The position numbers and the translations under genes are program-made. A stretch of 30,465 bases of DNA, taken from an uncultured bacterium. Lineage in GTDB: Bacteria > Actinomycetota > Coriobacteriia > Coriobacteriales > Coriobacteriaceae. The notes under the pieces are model-generated. The model was not told where the DNA came from. It worked only from the letters and a program-made list of their open reading frames with translations, and made no database searches. Location: contig CAJMPY010000028.1 in the NCBI GenBank assembly GCA_905215385.1, forward strand, positions 1 through 30,465, given 5' to 3'. Of the stretch, positions 1 through 7,263 are shown one piece after another (position 1 is the first letter of the stretch; the number at the start of each line of letters is the position of its first letter).

Positions 1-258
1 AGGCAGGTTGTTGGCGTCGGCCTCCTTGTAGATCTTGATCTCCTTGCCGTCAACGGTGATGGAATCCTCGCCAGCAACGACCTCGTGATCGCGAGCGTAG
101 TTGCCCTGCGTGGAGTCGTACTTCAGCAGGTAAGCGAGCATATCGGGAGAGGTGAGGTCGTTGATAGCGACAATCTCGGAGCCCTCATGACCGAACATCT
201 GACGGAAAGCCAGACGACCGATGCGACCGAAGCCGTTAATAGCAACCTTTACTGCCAT
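1..258 (-). CDS. gap: Glyceraldehyde-3-phosphate dehydrogenase, N-terminal part (cut by window edge)
   Basis: This is the first 86 codons of the glycolytic enzyme that converts glyceraldehyde 3-phosphate, NAD+ and phosphate to 1,3-bisphosphoglycerate in the cytoplasm. The protein begins MAVKVAINGFGRIGRLAFRQ, the classic Rossmann NAD-binding start with GFGRIGR. AINDLTSPDMLAYLLKYDS follows, the family's conserved second block. The ATG at 258 is preceded by AAAGGAG with a suitable spacing (264-270), which fixes the start. The catalytic Cys lies beyond the window edge. The gene follows whiA on the same strand after a 193-bp spacer with its own candidate promoter and a 14-bp palindrome, so it is probably transcribed separately from whiA. 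In many Gram-positives pgk and tpiA follow gap, but that part is outside the window. Confidence 0.97.
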   Translation of the reverse strand, partial: MAVKVAINGFGRIGRLAFRQMFGHEGSEIVAINDLTSPDMLAYLLKYDSTQGNYARDHEVVAGEDSITVDGKEIKIYKEADANNLP

Positions 259-392
259 TGTGTCTCCTTTCGTAAGGCCCCCGCAAGCTACAGCGCCCGC
301 CGTTGAGGCCCACAAACTAACCACTCGCCTAATATACCTTTTTTTTGACTTGAATTTCACGAGAATGCTCGAAATTGAAAATCAAATTTACG

Positions 393-406
393 TTAAAACG
401 TTTTAA
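393..406. promoter_or_regulatory. Perfect 14-bp palindrome TTAAAACGTTTTAA upstream of gap (LacI-type operator candidate)
   Basis: The site is a perfect palindrome centred on CG, as is common for LacI/GalR-family operators. It lies a few bases downstream of the candidate -10 of the gap promoter, where a bound repressor would block initiation. A related 12-mer (TnAAACGTTTnA) occurs at 13100-13111. That a regulator binds here is inference. Confidence 0.45.
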
Positions 407-411
407 AGAAT

Positions 412-442
412 AAAATAGCAGCTAAATCCGTATATACGTCAA
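412..442 (-). promoter_or_regulatory. Candidate gap promoter
   Basis: On the minus strand TTGACG (437-442) is followed after 19 bp by TATTTT (412-417). The -35 is good, but the spacing is one or two bases long. A second possible -10, TATATT, lies nearer the gene at 331-336 but lacks a convincing -35. Either would give gap its own transcript separate from whiA. Confidence 0.35.
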
Positions 443-451
443 TACTTTAAA

Positions 452-1381
452 CTACTTGTTTGCTTCAATGAGCTTTTCAAGACGTAAAACACGATGGTAG
501 AGGGCCGACTTCGACAAGGGAGGGTCAGCCATCTCCCCTAAATCACGCAGCGACAGATCGGGATAGCGCTCGCGCAGGTCGCAAAAGACCGCCAAGGCAT
601 CCGGAAGCGCATCGCGAAGGCCGCGCTGCTCGAGCTCATCGATAAGCGCAAGCTGATGTTGGGCAGCACCGGCGCTTCTGGTCTGGTTGGCGAGCTCGGC
701 GTTCACGCGACGGTTCACATCGTTCTTAACCAACTTGACCGCGCGCGCCTCCTCAATCTCGGCAACGCTGCGCTTGGCACCAATCAGCTTTAATAGATGC
801 TCGATTTCCTCGGCGCTCTTAATGTACACGGCATATGACCCCCGCCGTGCATTAACACGAGCATGGACCCCAATCTGCCCCAACAGGTCGCAAAGCCCCT
901 TAGCATATTGCTCGCCCTGCACCGCGATCTCCAAATGAAAATCGCCGCGCGGATCGGCCACGAAGCCACCCGCGATGAGCGCGCCGCGGATGTAGGCAAG
1001 CCTGCAGCAGGGACGGGCAACGATGTGTCGGGGAACACCAGCGACGAGCCCTCCCCTGCGGTCTAGAATGCCCAGCAGCACCAGAGCCTTGTCCAGGTCG
1101 GGTTGATCGGGCAGGGTAATGAGATAATTACGGACCTTATGCAAGACCGATTTACGAACGGTGAATTCCGTTTTGAGCTTAAGGATGCGATGTGTCAGCG
1201 TGATCATCGTGCGTGCGACGGCTCCCGTCTCAGTCGCAACCGTCAAACGATACCGCCCAGAGCCGGTAAGCGAGAGCGTACCACTCACGCGCGTGAGGGC
1301 GGCAAGTGTCGACAAGTCGCAGTATTCACATTCGGGTTCGCAGCGCGCAAGCTCGTCGCGCACCTCAGCGGTAAACGACAT
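452..1381 (-). CDS. whiA: WhiA, DNA-binding developmental/cell-division regulator
   Basis: WhiA combines a LAGLIDADG-endonuclease-like N-terminal domain with no nuclease role and a C-terminal helix-turn-helix. In actinobacteria it controls sporulation or division genes, and in Firmicutes it affects division and chromosome segregation. The 309-residue protein starts MSFTAEVRDELAR. It has the family hallmark EARAVKLVKNDVNRRVNAEL near residues 210-230. Its C-terminus PDLSLRDLGEMADPPLSKSA is the HTH that contacts DNA. The length is normal for the family. It starts 6 bases after the rapZ stop codon, so the two are almost certainly co-transcribed and coupled. Oddly, yvcK, which usually sits between rapZ and whiA, is missing. 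Confidence 0.97.
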   Translation of the reverse strand: MSFTAEVRDELARCEPECEYCDLSTLAALTRVSGTLSLTGSGRYRLTVATETGAVARTMITLTHRILKLKTEFTVRKSVLHKVRNYLITLPDQPDLDKALVLLGILDRRGGLVAGVPRHIVARPCCRLAYIRGALIAGGFVADPRGDFHLEIAVQGEQYAKGLCDLLGQIGVHARVNARRGSYAVYIKSAEEIEHLLKLIGAKRSVAEIEEARAVKLVKNDVNRRVNAELANQTRSAGAAQHQLALIDELEQRGLRDALPDALAVFCDLRERYPDLSLRDLGEMADPPLSKSALYHRVLRLEKLIEANK

Positions 1382-1387
1382 GCAGGC

Positions 1388-2308
1388 CTATGCCTTCGTG
1401 TTGGCGCGCGACAGATCGCGGTGGGAGATGCTCACGTGATACTGGGCGCCTTCCAGGTAACGGGCCGTGGCCTCGGCAATGGCGACGCTACGGTGCTGTC
1501 CGCCCGTGCAGCCGATGGCGATAGAAAGCTGCGGTTTACCCTCCGCGATATAGCCCGGCATCACCGTATCGAGTAGCCGTGTCCAAGCCTTCCAAAACTC
1601 CTGCGTCTTGGGATGGTCCAGAACAAAATCGGAGACCTTTTTATCGAGACCGGTCATCGTGCGCATCTCGGGATCGTAGAACGGATTGGGCAGGAAGCGG
1701 ACGTCGATCATAATGTCCGCCTCGACGGGCATGCCGTGCTTAAAGCCAAACGAGAACACATGGACGTCCATGAGCTGTTGGTCGGACAGTTCGGAAAATG
1801 CCATACGTAGCTTGTTGCGCAGCGCAGAGGTGCGCAGACGGCTCGTGTCGATAATCATATCGGCTCGATCGCGCACGCCCTGCAGCTGAAGGCGCTCGCG
1901 CTGAATGGCATCGGCCGTAGTCTCCCCCGGTTTGGCAATGGGATGACGGCGGCGGTTTTCGCTATAACGACGGATCAGCACCTCGTCAGAAGCCTCTAGG
2001 AACACGATGTCGCAGCTCATCTCGCGTTCTTCGAGCGCGGCGACCGCATCGAGCAACTCGTCAAACAGTCCCTGGCTACGCAAATCGCAGGTGACGGCGA
2101 GATGCCTGCCCACGCCCGTATTGATGCCGACGAGCTCGGCAAGCTGGGCGATCAGACGCGGAGGCAGGTTATCGATGCAAAAATAGCCCATGTCCTCGAA
2201 CACGTGCATGGCCTGCGTGCGGCCCGATCCGGACATTCCGGTGATGATGACGATATCGGGGATGCGCTCCGAGCGCTCCGCCGCATCCATGGCATCTCCC
2301 TTTTGCAT
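1388..2308 (-). CDS. rapZ: RapZ/YvcJ P-loop nucleotide-binding protein
   Basis: RapZ is an ATP/GTP-binding protein. In E. coli it delivers the small RNA GlmZ to RNase E and senses GlcN6P; in Gram-positives its exact job is less clear. The Walker A motif GMSGSGRT is at residues 24-31, followed by FEDMGYFCIDNLPP, then RRYSENRRRHP. The C-terminal FGFKHGMPVEAD, DVRFLPNP, TGLDKKV and AIGCTGGQHRSV blocks are all classic for the family. I chose the ATG at 2308 because GGGAGG lies six bases before it. A second ATG at 2290, with GGGAG, would give a protein six residues shorter and is almost as good. The gene is coupled to whiA. The GlcN6P link is notable because the nan genes just upstream produce amino-sugar phosphates. 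Confidence 0.95.
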   Translation of the reverse strand: MQKGDAMDAAERSERIPDIVIITGMSGSGRTQAMHVFEDMGYFCIDNLPPRLIAQLAELVGINTGVGRHLAVTCDLRSQGLFDELLDAVAALEEREMSCDIVFLEASDEVLIRRYSENRRRHPIAKPGETTADAIQRERLQLQGVRDRADMIIDTSRLRTSALRNKLRMAFSELSDQQLMDVHVFSFGFKHGMPVEADIMIDVRFLPNPFYDPEMRTMTGLDKKVSDFVLDHPKTQEFWKAWTRLLDTVMPGYIAEGKPQLSIAIGCTGGQHRSVAIAEATARYLEGAQYHVSISHRDLSRANTKA

Positions 2309-2321
2309 GTGTTGCCTCCCG

Positions 2322-2358
2322 AAAACAAGCGCGGGACCCAGCAACCCGGATCCCGCGC
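2322..2358 (-). terminator. Terminator-like hairpin at the end of the nan operon / rapZ leader
   Basis: On the minus strand an 8-bp stem, GCGCGGGA paired with TCCCGCGC (arms 2351-2358 and 2329-2336), is followed by TTGTTTT. It lies 51 bp after the nanE stop and only about 14 bp before the first rapZ start, directly ahead of the rapZ GGGAGG. It can end nan transcription. If rapZ is transcribed from the possible -10 TATACT at 2377-2382, it would be a leader hairpin. Confidence 0.65.
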
Positions 2359-2409
2359 GGTCAATTGCCTATATTGAGTATACCGCCCCGAGCGGATACG
2401 AGGCCTGTC

Positions 2410-3096
2410 TTACGCCTCAAGCGCAGCCTTGAACCAACTCGTAATACTCGTGGGATGCGTGATGGCAGTGCCGACGACAACGGCCCAAGCGCCAGCATCG
2501 ATCGCGGCGCGAGCCTCCTCGGGCGTGTGCACACGGCCCTCGCAGATGATGGGAAGACCGGGGAATTCCTCGGTCGCCTGACGCAGGAGTGGCAGGTCGG
2601 GGCCATCGGCCATGGTGCAGTCGATGGCGGCGACACCATGAGAAAGCGTGGTGGATACAAGGTCGAAGCCCATATCAACCGCACGGCGAATGTCCTCGAT
2701 GGTGGCACAATCCGCCATCAGGAGCACACCCTCCTCGTGCAGCGGACGGAAGGTGTCCTCGACGGTCTTGCCATCGGGACGCGGACGATCGGTGGCATCG
2801 ATCGCCACGATATCGGCACCGGCAGCAACGCAGGCGCGAGCGTGACGCAGCGTCGGCGTGATGTAAACGCCCTCGTGCCCATCCTTCCACAGGCCGATAA
2901 CAGGAACCTCACAGCGACCCTTAATGGCGGCAATGTCGGCAAGGCCCTGACAGCGAATGGCGGCGGCGCCGCCAAGCTCGCAAGCGCGAGACATTTGAGC
3001 CATGGTCTCGGGCGTACGAAGCGGCTCGCCCATATACGCCTGAACGCTCACGACGAGCTTGCCCTTCAGGGATTGAATCAAAGGATCGACGGTCAT
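2410..3096 (-). CDS. nanE: N-acetylmannosamine-6-phosphate 2-epimerase
   Basis: NanE converts ManNAc-6-P to GlcNAc-6-P, the last step specific to sialic acid breakdown. From the ATG the protein starts MTVDPLIQSLKGKLVVSVQA. It shows the TIM-barrel markers of the NanE family: a conserved QAYMGEPLR strand, IRCQGLADI, PVIGLWKD, VAIDATDRPRP, LMADCATIEDI, and the phosphate-binding end ICEGRVHTPEEA plus AVVVGTAITHP. The length of 228 residues is normal. An upstream GTG at 3135 is in frame but lies inside a strong hairpin, so I prefer 3096. The ribosome site before it (GAGAAAGG at long spacing) is weak. It follows nanK after 140 bp that hold a long structured RNA. Confidence 0.95.
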   Translation of the reverse strand: MTVDPLIQSLKGKLVVSVQAYMGEPLRTPETMAQMSRACELGGAAAIRCQGLADIAAIKGRCEVPVIGLWKDGHEGVYITPTLRHARACVAAGADIVAIDATDRPRPDGKTVEDTFRPLHEEGVLLMADCATIEDIRRAVDMGFDLVSTTLSHGVAAIDCTMADGPDLPLLRQATEEFPGLPIICEGRVHTPEEARAAIDAGAWAVVVGTAITHPTSITSWFKAALEA

Positions 3097-3121
3097 GTGC
3101 GACTCAACCTTTCTCAAAACA

Positions 3122-3219
3122 GCCTTCTGAGACACCGCACCTTGACGTTCAAACCGTCGCTCGCGTACCGAAGTACGCTTCGCTCCTCTTTCACGTCAAT
3201 CTGCGGCACCTCAGAAGGC
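3122..3219 (-). other. Long structured RNA element in the nanK-nanE spacer
   Basis: The outer arms 3210-3219 and 3122-3131 pair perfectly (CTCAGAAGGC with GCCTTCTGAG). Inside, as minus-strand RNA, come three G-U wobbles, five Watson-Crick pairs, two mismatches and six more pairs (to 3194 and 3147). The tip is GCGTAC, loop TTCG, GTACGC (3163-3178), a C(UUCG)G super-stable tetraloop. The wobbles and the UUCG loop only make sense for RNA made from the minus strand, the direction of the operon. TGTTTT follows the stem, so partial termination is possible. Confidence 0.7.
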
Positions 3220-3236
3220 GCACTTGGTAGTTATGT

Positions 3237-4202
3237 TTACTTCAACGACGCAAGAAGGTGTTCGGCGGCACCGATGAGCGGAGCATCGCCCTCCAGAGAA
3301 CCGATGAGGATCGGCGTGTCCTGAAGCGGATCGAGCGCCTGGCTGGCATAGCCCTCGTGCACCGAATCCTTCCACGTCTGCGAACGCCAATCGGGACCTT
3401 GGTGAATCACGCCGCCCGAAAGCACGATGACCTCAGGGTCCAGGATGTTAGCGAGCGAGCCCAAGCTGGCACCCAACGCAAAGCCGGCATCATGGATGAC
3501 CTCGGTCGCCTTTGCGTCGCCTGCACGGCACAGGTCGTTCACGTCGCGACCGACCGAAGGACGGCTGGGGTCAACTCGACCGAAGCGTTCGTCGTACATA
3601 CGGCCAATCGAGGTGCCCGAAGCAACAGACTCAAGATGGCCGGAACGCCCGCAGGCGCAGGGAATGCCGGCGGCAGCCGAGCACTCGATGTGGCCCATAT
3701 GGCCAGCAGCACCATGAAAGCCCTGCATCACGCGGCCGTTCTCGACATATGCGCCACCGATGCCCGTACCGATGCCCAGGCACAAGACGGAGAACTTGCC
3801 CTTGCCGACGCCCCAGTGGGCCTCCCCCAGAGCATGAGCCTGCACGTCGCCCACAACGGCAACGGGAAGACCAAGGTCCTCGCGCAGACGCGGCCCCAAC
3901 TGAACGCCGGACCAGCCGGGCATGATCTCATTGGCATACGCAATGGCGCCCGTCTTGGGATCGACGACGCCTGCGGCACCGATACCGACACCGAGAACCT
4001 CGACATCGGGATTCGCCTCGAGAGCGGCCTTGATAGACGCCTCGATACGCTGGAAGACGGCCTCGCCGCCCTCCTGGGCCTCTGTGGGAACCTCGGCCTC
4101 AAAAACGGGATGGGGCACACTACCGTCAGCCGGGTACTCCATGATGGCAGTCGCAATTTTAGTTCCGCCGATATCGACAGAGCAGACGTACTTGTTCTCC
4201 AT
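3237..4202 (-). CDS. nanK: ROK-family sugar kinase, probable N-acetylmannosamine kinase
   Basis: This ROK kinase probably phosphorylates ManNAc to ManNAc-6-P with ATP. The substrate is inferred from its place between nanA and nanE. The N-terminal phosphate loop DIGGTK is at residues 10-15 and a glycine-rich GTGIGG at 145-150. The presumed catalytic Asp is in GDVQAHALGE (Asp119), where most relatives have ND. The zinc motif near 170-191 reads GH followed by CACGRSGHLE, so the usual last Cys of CxCGxxGC is His here. The ATG at 4202 has AAGGAGA at perfect spacing. The length of 321 residues is typical. Long hairpins lie on both sides. Glucokinase or another ROK kinase is possible from sequence alone. 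Confidence 0.9.
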   Translation of the reverse strand: MENKYVCSVDIGGTKIATAIMEYPADGSVPHPVFEAEVPTEAQEGGEAVFQRIEASIKAALEANPDVEVLGVGIGAAGVVDPKTGAIAYANEIMPGWSGVQLGPRLREDLGLPVAVVGDVQAHALGEAHWGVGKGKFSVLCLGIGTGIGGAYVENGRVMQGFHGAAGHMGHIECSAAAGIPCACGRSGHLESVASGTSIGRMYDERFGRVDPSRPSVGRDVNDLCRAGDAKATEVIHDAGFALGASLGSLANILDPEVIVLSGGVIHQGPDWRSQTWKDSVHEGYASQALDPLQDTPILIGSLEGDAPLIGAAEHLLASLK

Positions 4203-4273
4203 GTCGCTCTCCTTCGGAGATAAAAACAACTACAGGAAATGAGGGCAGAATTATCGCCACAGGTTGATAAAGG

Positions 4274-4369
4274 TTTCCCAGGTGCCCGAGGTTGGGGTGA
4301 AAGTGGTCGGGCGTTGACCTAATGGGTCACGCCCGACCACTTGAGCCCCAAGATCGGGTGCCTGGGGAA
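4274..4369. repeat. Long imperfect inverted repeat (about 96 nt) in the nanA-nanK spacer
   Basis: The core arms AAGTGGTCGGGCG (4301-4313) and CGCCCGACCACTT (4330-4342) are perfect. They are extended inward by TGACC/GGTCA and outward by TTGGGG/CCCCAA, CCCGA/TCGGG and CCCAGG/CCTGGG to 4274 and 4369. The unpaired steps in the outer arm become G-U pairs only if the plus strand is transcribed, that is antisense to the operon. It fills most of the 170-bp spacer. It could be a dispersed repeat of this genus, a processing site or a transcription attenuator. No other copy is visible in this window. Confidence 0.75.
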
Positions 4370-4372
4370 GCT

Positions 4373-5293
4373 TTACAGGAGACCGTTGTCCTGGAGGACC
4401 TTCCTAATAGCCTCGACGTTCTCGCCGGTCATGGCCTTCACCGGGCGCGGCATGGTCGGGCTGTCGAAGATGCCCATGAGGTTCATAGCGGTCTTGAAGG
4501 CGCCGACGCCACCGGCATAGCCCTGGACGCCCGAGGTGACGTCCCAGATGTGCGAAATCTCATTGAGGCGATCCTGCTCGGCCTTGACGGTAGCCCAGTC
4601 GCCGGCCTGAGCGGCCTTCCACTGGCGCACGTAGCCCTCGGGCTCAACGTTGGCAAGGCCCGGGACAGAGCCGTCGGCGCCACCGAGGTAAGCGCCGTCG
4701 ACAACGACCTCGTGACCGGTGAGGATGCTCATCGGATGGCCATTCTTCTCGTTCTCCTGAACGAGGTAGCGGAACGAGATGTCATCACCCGAGGAATCCT
4801 TGACGCCAGCAAGGACGCCCTCGGCGCCGAGCTTGGCAAGGAGCTTCCAGGGGAGCTTGGTGTGAACGCACACGGGAATGTCATAGGCAAAGATGGGCAG
4901 GTCGAGCTCCTCGTGCAGGATGCGGAAGTGCTCCTCGACCTCGGTCATGCCCTGCAGGGCATAGAACGGGCAGGTGGCGACAAGCGCATCGGCGCCCAGC
5001 TCCTGAGCGACCTTACCGTGCTCGATCATGCGCTCGGTCTCGGTATCGATGATGCCGACCAGGACGGGCACGCGGTGGTCGACGATACGAACGGCCTCGG
5101 CGATGATCTGGCGACGACGCTCATCGGTGGAGAAAACGACCTCGCCCGAAGAGCCCAGGAAGAACAGGCCATCGACGCCGGCATCGATCATGCGGTTGAT
5201 GCTGCGCTCAAAGGAGGCAACGTCGAGCTGGTGGTCTTCGGTATCGGGAACAACGACGGGAGGGATAACGCCGGTGAATTTCTGAGTTGCCAC
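4373..5293 (-). CDS. nanA: N-acetylneuraminate lyase (DHDPS/NAL aldolase family)
   Basis: This is a class I aldolase that should split N-acetylneuraminate into ManNAc and pyruvate. From the GTG at 5293, which has AAGGAG six bases upstream, the 306-residue protein starts MATQKFTGVIPP. GSSGE is at 47-51 (carboxylate binding), the catalytic Tyr at 137 in YDIP and the Schiff-base Lys at 165 in GVKDSSGD. These numbers match E. coli NanA (Tyr137, Lys165). The later GHEVVVDGAYLGGADGSVPG region differs from the E. coli substrate pocket, so family membership is certain and substrate is inferred from nanK and nanE beside it. Another keto-acid aldolase of this family is the main alternative. Confidence 0.87.
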   Translation of the reverse strand: MATQKFTGVIPPVVVPDTEDHQLDVASFERSINRMIDAGVDGLFFLGSSGEVVFSTDERRRQIIAEAVRIVDHRVPVLVGIIDTETERMIEHGKVAQELGADALVATCPFYALQGMTEVEEHFRILHEELDLPIFAYDIPVCVHTKLPWKLLAKLGAEGVLAGVKDSSGDDISFRYLVQENEKNGHPMSILTGHEVVVDGAYLGGADGSVPGLANVEPEGYVRQWKAAQAGDWATVKAEQDRLNEISHIWDVTSGVQGYAGGVGAFKTAMNLMGIFDSPTMPRPVKAMTGENVEAIRKVLQDNGLL

Positions 5294-5361
5294 AAGAATC
5301 TCCTTAGTTGTCTGGCGGGCGGCCCTATGCCACCCACTCTTGTTGGCAGTGTCCAGGCCGT

Positions 5362-6213
5362 CTAGGCCAAAGAACACGGGTAGAACGTTTGGTTAAAGAA
5401 GTCGATGACTTCGTTTTCGAACGCATTGATGCGCTCATGAGCGTATTTGGCATAGATGATATGCCTCCGGTCACACTCAAGACCGTTGAATACGGCAAAC
5501 TGGCCCTTGGGATCGCACACGGCATCCATGAGCGATGTGCCCATGAGCACCGATCCACGCACCCGAGACGACAACGCCTCGAGGCCACCGGGAATTGGAT
5601 TGGCAACCGCCGTGCAGGCGAGGCCCCGCTCGTCCAGAGCAGAAACCGCCAGCGCGACTCCGCCGCCAAGGCCCTCGCCCCATGCAAAGATGCGGTCGGG
5701 GTCCACGCCATCAAGATTGCGCGCCACCTTCGCCATCGCGCAACCCCAACGGACGCGCTTGACAAAAGCAGGAGAGGCAATCCCCTGCTGCAGCTCGCTG
5801 GATCCAATCGCCTCATCGTCCAGCGCAAGCACGGCATATCCCATGGCCGCAAACCTCGTCATGTGATGCCATCCCCGCACGGGTCGGTCGATGTCGTGAA
5901 ACATCAGACATAGCGGCACAAGCTCGGATGTTCGGGCGCGACCGGCAGGCTCGATCAAACGTGCGTGGACCACATCGCCACCAAGCTCAAAGGAAACCTC
6001 GGAGTAGCGGGCATACGGATTGGCGAAATCGATCGCCGTAATGGCCAGGCCTTGAATCTCAAGATCCATAGCACATGTCTCCAAATCAGAAACATCTGCC
6101 TGAACATCACCGTGCCAGTCCCGATATTCAGAGAGCCTTGACGAAACCGTTCCGGGAATCCCCACAAGGTCGGAGACAATCAGCTCATTGACATTGCTCT
6201 CGCACTTAGACAT
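5362..6213 (-). CDS. CE7/acetyl-xylan-esterase-like protein lacking the catalytic serine (pseudoenzyme)
   Basis: This is a 283-residue paralogue of the gene next to it. Its C-terminal AVCDPKGQFAVFNGLECDRR aligns clearly with the neighbour's TVCPPATQFAVYNNLTCEKR. The catalytic Asp (230, MDAVC) and His (259, YAHE) positions are kept. The nucleophile motif GASQGG has become GEGLGG (residues 179-184), putting Gly181 where Ser should be. The oxyanion-hole HGYPG is also changed, to HDIDR. It is about 40 residues shorter, missing a stretch between the Ser and Asp motifs. The ATG at 6213 overlaps the stop of the active paralogue by 8 bases and has GGGAGGGGAGG before it, so the two are translationally coupled. 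CE7 enzymes are oligomers, so a structural or regulatory partner role is my inference. An unrelated function cannot be excluded. Confidence 0.8.
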   Translation of the reverse strand: MSKCESNVNELIVSDLVGIPGTVSSRLSEYRDWHGDVQADVSDLETCAMDLEIQGLAITAIDFANPYARYSEVSFELGGDVVHARLIEPAGRARTSELVPLCLMFHDIDRPVRGWHHMTRFAAMGYAVLALDDEAIGSSELQQGIASPAFVKRVRWGCAMAKVARNLDGVDPDRIFAWGEGLGGGVALAVSALDERGLACTAVANPIPGGLEALSSRVRGSVLMGTSLMDAVCDPKGQFAVFNGLECDRRHIIYAKYAHERINAFENEVIDFFNQTFYPCSLA

Positions 6214-7183
6214 GAGCCTCCCCTCCCTTGCAGAAAAACGGAATGATCAGATCGTCAAAATCCTGAATCTCCTCGTGGCCAAAGCCTTCAAAGAACTCAT
6301 GACGCTTTTCACAGGTCAGGTTGTTATAGACCGCAAACTGCGTCGCTGGCGGACAGACGGTATCGGCTGTGCCGGTGCCAAACAGCACGGGGCATTTGAC
6401 CATAGGGGCAAAGTTCTTGGAATCGAAGTACGCCAGCTTGGCATAGGCTTCGTCGATACGAGTCGAGTCCTCGTCAAACCAGCGAGACCAATAGCGCAGG
6501 CCCTCGTAGGCAATGTCGTCGGCATCCAAATCCCAGACCAGGCGGAAATCCGACAGGAAGGGATAGAGGATGGCGGCGCGATTGATAAGCTCGCTGTTAA
6601 GTGCACAGGTCGCAATGCCCAAACCGCCGCCCTGCGACGCGCCGTTCACAAACACACGGGCAAGATCGATGCCCTCGAGCTCGCGAACGATGCGGCACAG
6701 GATGCGAATATCTTGGTGCAAGCGGACATAGTAGAGGTTGGCCGGATCGCCGTCGATACCGGCGACGATATGGCCCGCGACCGTTGTGCCCTCAAATCCA
6801 CCAATGTCCTCGGAGGGACCTCCTTGGCCGGGGCAGTCGAGGGCGATGAGTGCCATGCCCATGCCCGCAAACGACGCCTGCTCAAACCAGCTGCGGCTTG
6901 CACCCGGATACCCATGGAACTGAAGTACCAATGGCACGGGCTCGTCCGAGACGGGTTTAAGGTACTTGGCATGCAGGCGAGCGCCACACATGCCGGTATA
7001 CCAGAGGTCGAAAAGCTGGCAGGTCACGGCATCGGTGACCGATGCCGTCTCGATCGCATAGTCAAGCCCGACGGCGTCGGCCTCGGCCATGCGGTCCTTC
7101 CAAAAGAGATCGAAATCTGATGGACGGGGCATGGCGCCCCGATACCCACCAAATTGCTGTTGTAGCTCCTGAGCACTTGGCAT
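6206..7183 (-). CDS. CE7-family acetyl esterase (AXE1/cephalosporin-C deacetylase type), possible sialate O-acetylesterase
   Basis: This alpha/beta-hydrolase removes acetyl groups from sugars. The 325-residue protein has PRPSDFDLFW at the N-terminus as in the AXE1 family. The oxyanion loop is HGYPG (90-94), the nucleophile Ser183 in GASQGG, the catalytic Asp274 in TADTVCPP and His303 in FGHEE. The triad is complete. I see no signal peptide, so it acts in the cytoplasm on imported sugars. Sitting between the importer and nanA, it may deacetylate O-acetylated sialic acid before the lyase. That substrate is inference; the family is better known for xylooligosaccharides and antibiotics. The ATG at 7183 lacks a close ribosome site; a TTG at 7198 is an alternative start. 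Confidence 0.88.
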   Translation of the reverse strand: MPSAQELQQQFGGYRGAMPRPSDFDLFWKDRMAEADAVGLDYAIETASVTDAVTCQLFDLWYTGMCGARLHAKYLKPVSDEPVPLVLQFHGYPGASRSWFEQASFAGMGMALIALDCPGQGGPSEDIGGFEGTTVAGHIVAGIDGDPANLYYVRLHQDIRILCRIVRELEGIDLARVFVNGASQGGGLGIATCALNSELINRAAILYPFLSDFRLVWDLDADDIAYEGLRYWSRWFDEDSTRIDEAYAKLAYFDSKNFAPMVKCPVLFGTGTADTVCPPATQFAVYNNLTCEKRHEFFEGFGHEEIQDFDDLIIPFFCKGGEAHV

Positions 7184-7219
7184 GGCTCGTGAACCCAACC
7201 TTTCGAAATCGCAACGGAG

Positions 7220-7247
7220 GTGCGCCCGGCAAGGGAACCGGGCGCAC
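7220..7247 (-). other. Intercistronic hairpin between oppF-like gene and esterase
   Basis: A perfect 10-bp GC-rich stem, GTGCGCCCGG with CCGGGCGCAC (7220-7229 and 7238-7247), has an 8-base loop. No T-run follows, so it is more likely an mRNA stability or processing element than a terminator. It separates the transport genes from the enzyme genes. Confidence 0.65.
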
Positions 7248-7263
7248 GGGAGGGAAAGCGAGG

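Noticed and set aside
3097..3135. Longer nanE from the in-frame GTG at 3135
   Set aside because: The added residues lie inside the strong hairpin and are not part of the NanE fold; the ATG at 3096 fits the family start.
5294..5377. Longer nanA N-terminus
   Set aside because: The GTG at 5293 has an ideal AAGGAG and gives catalytic residue numbers matching E. coli NanA.
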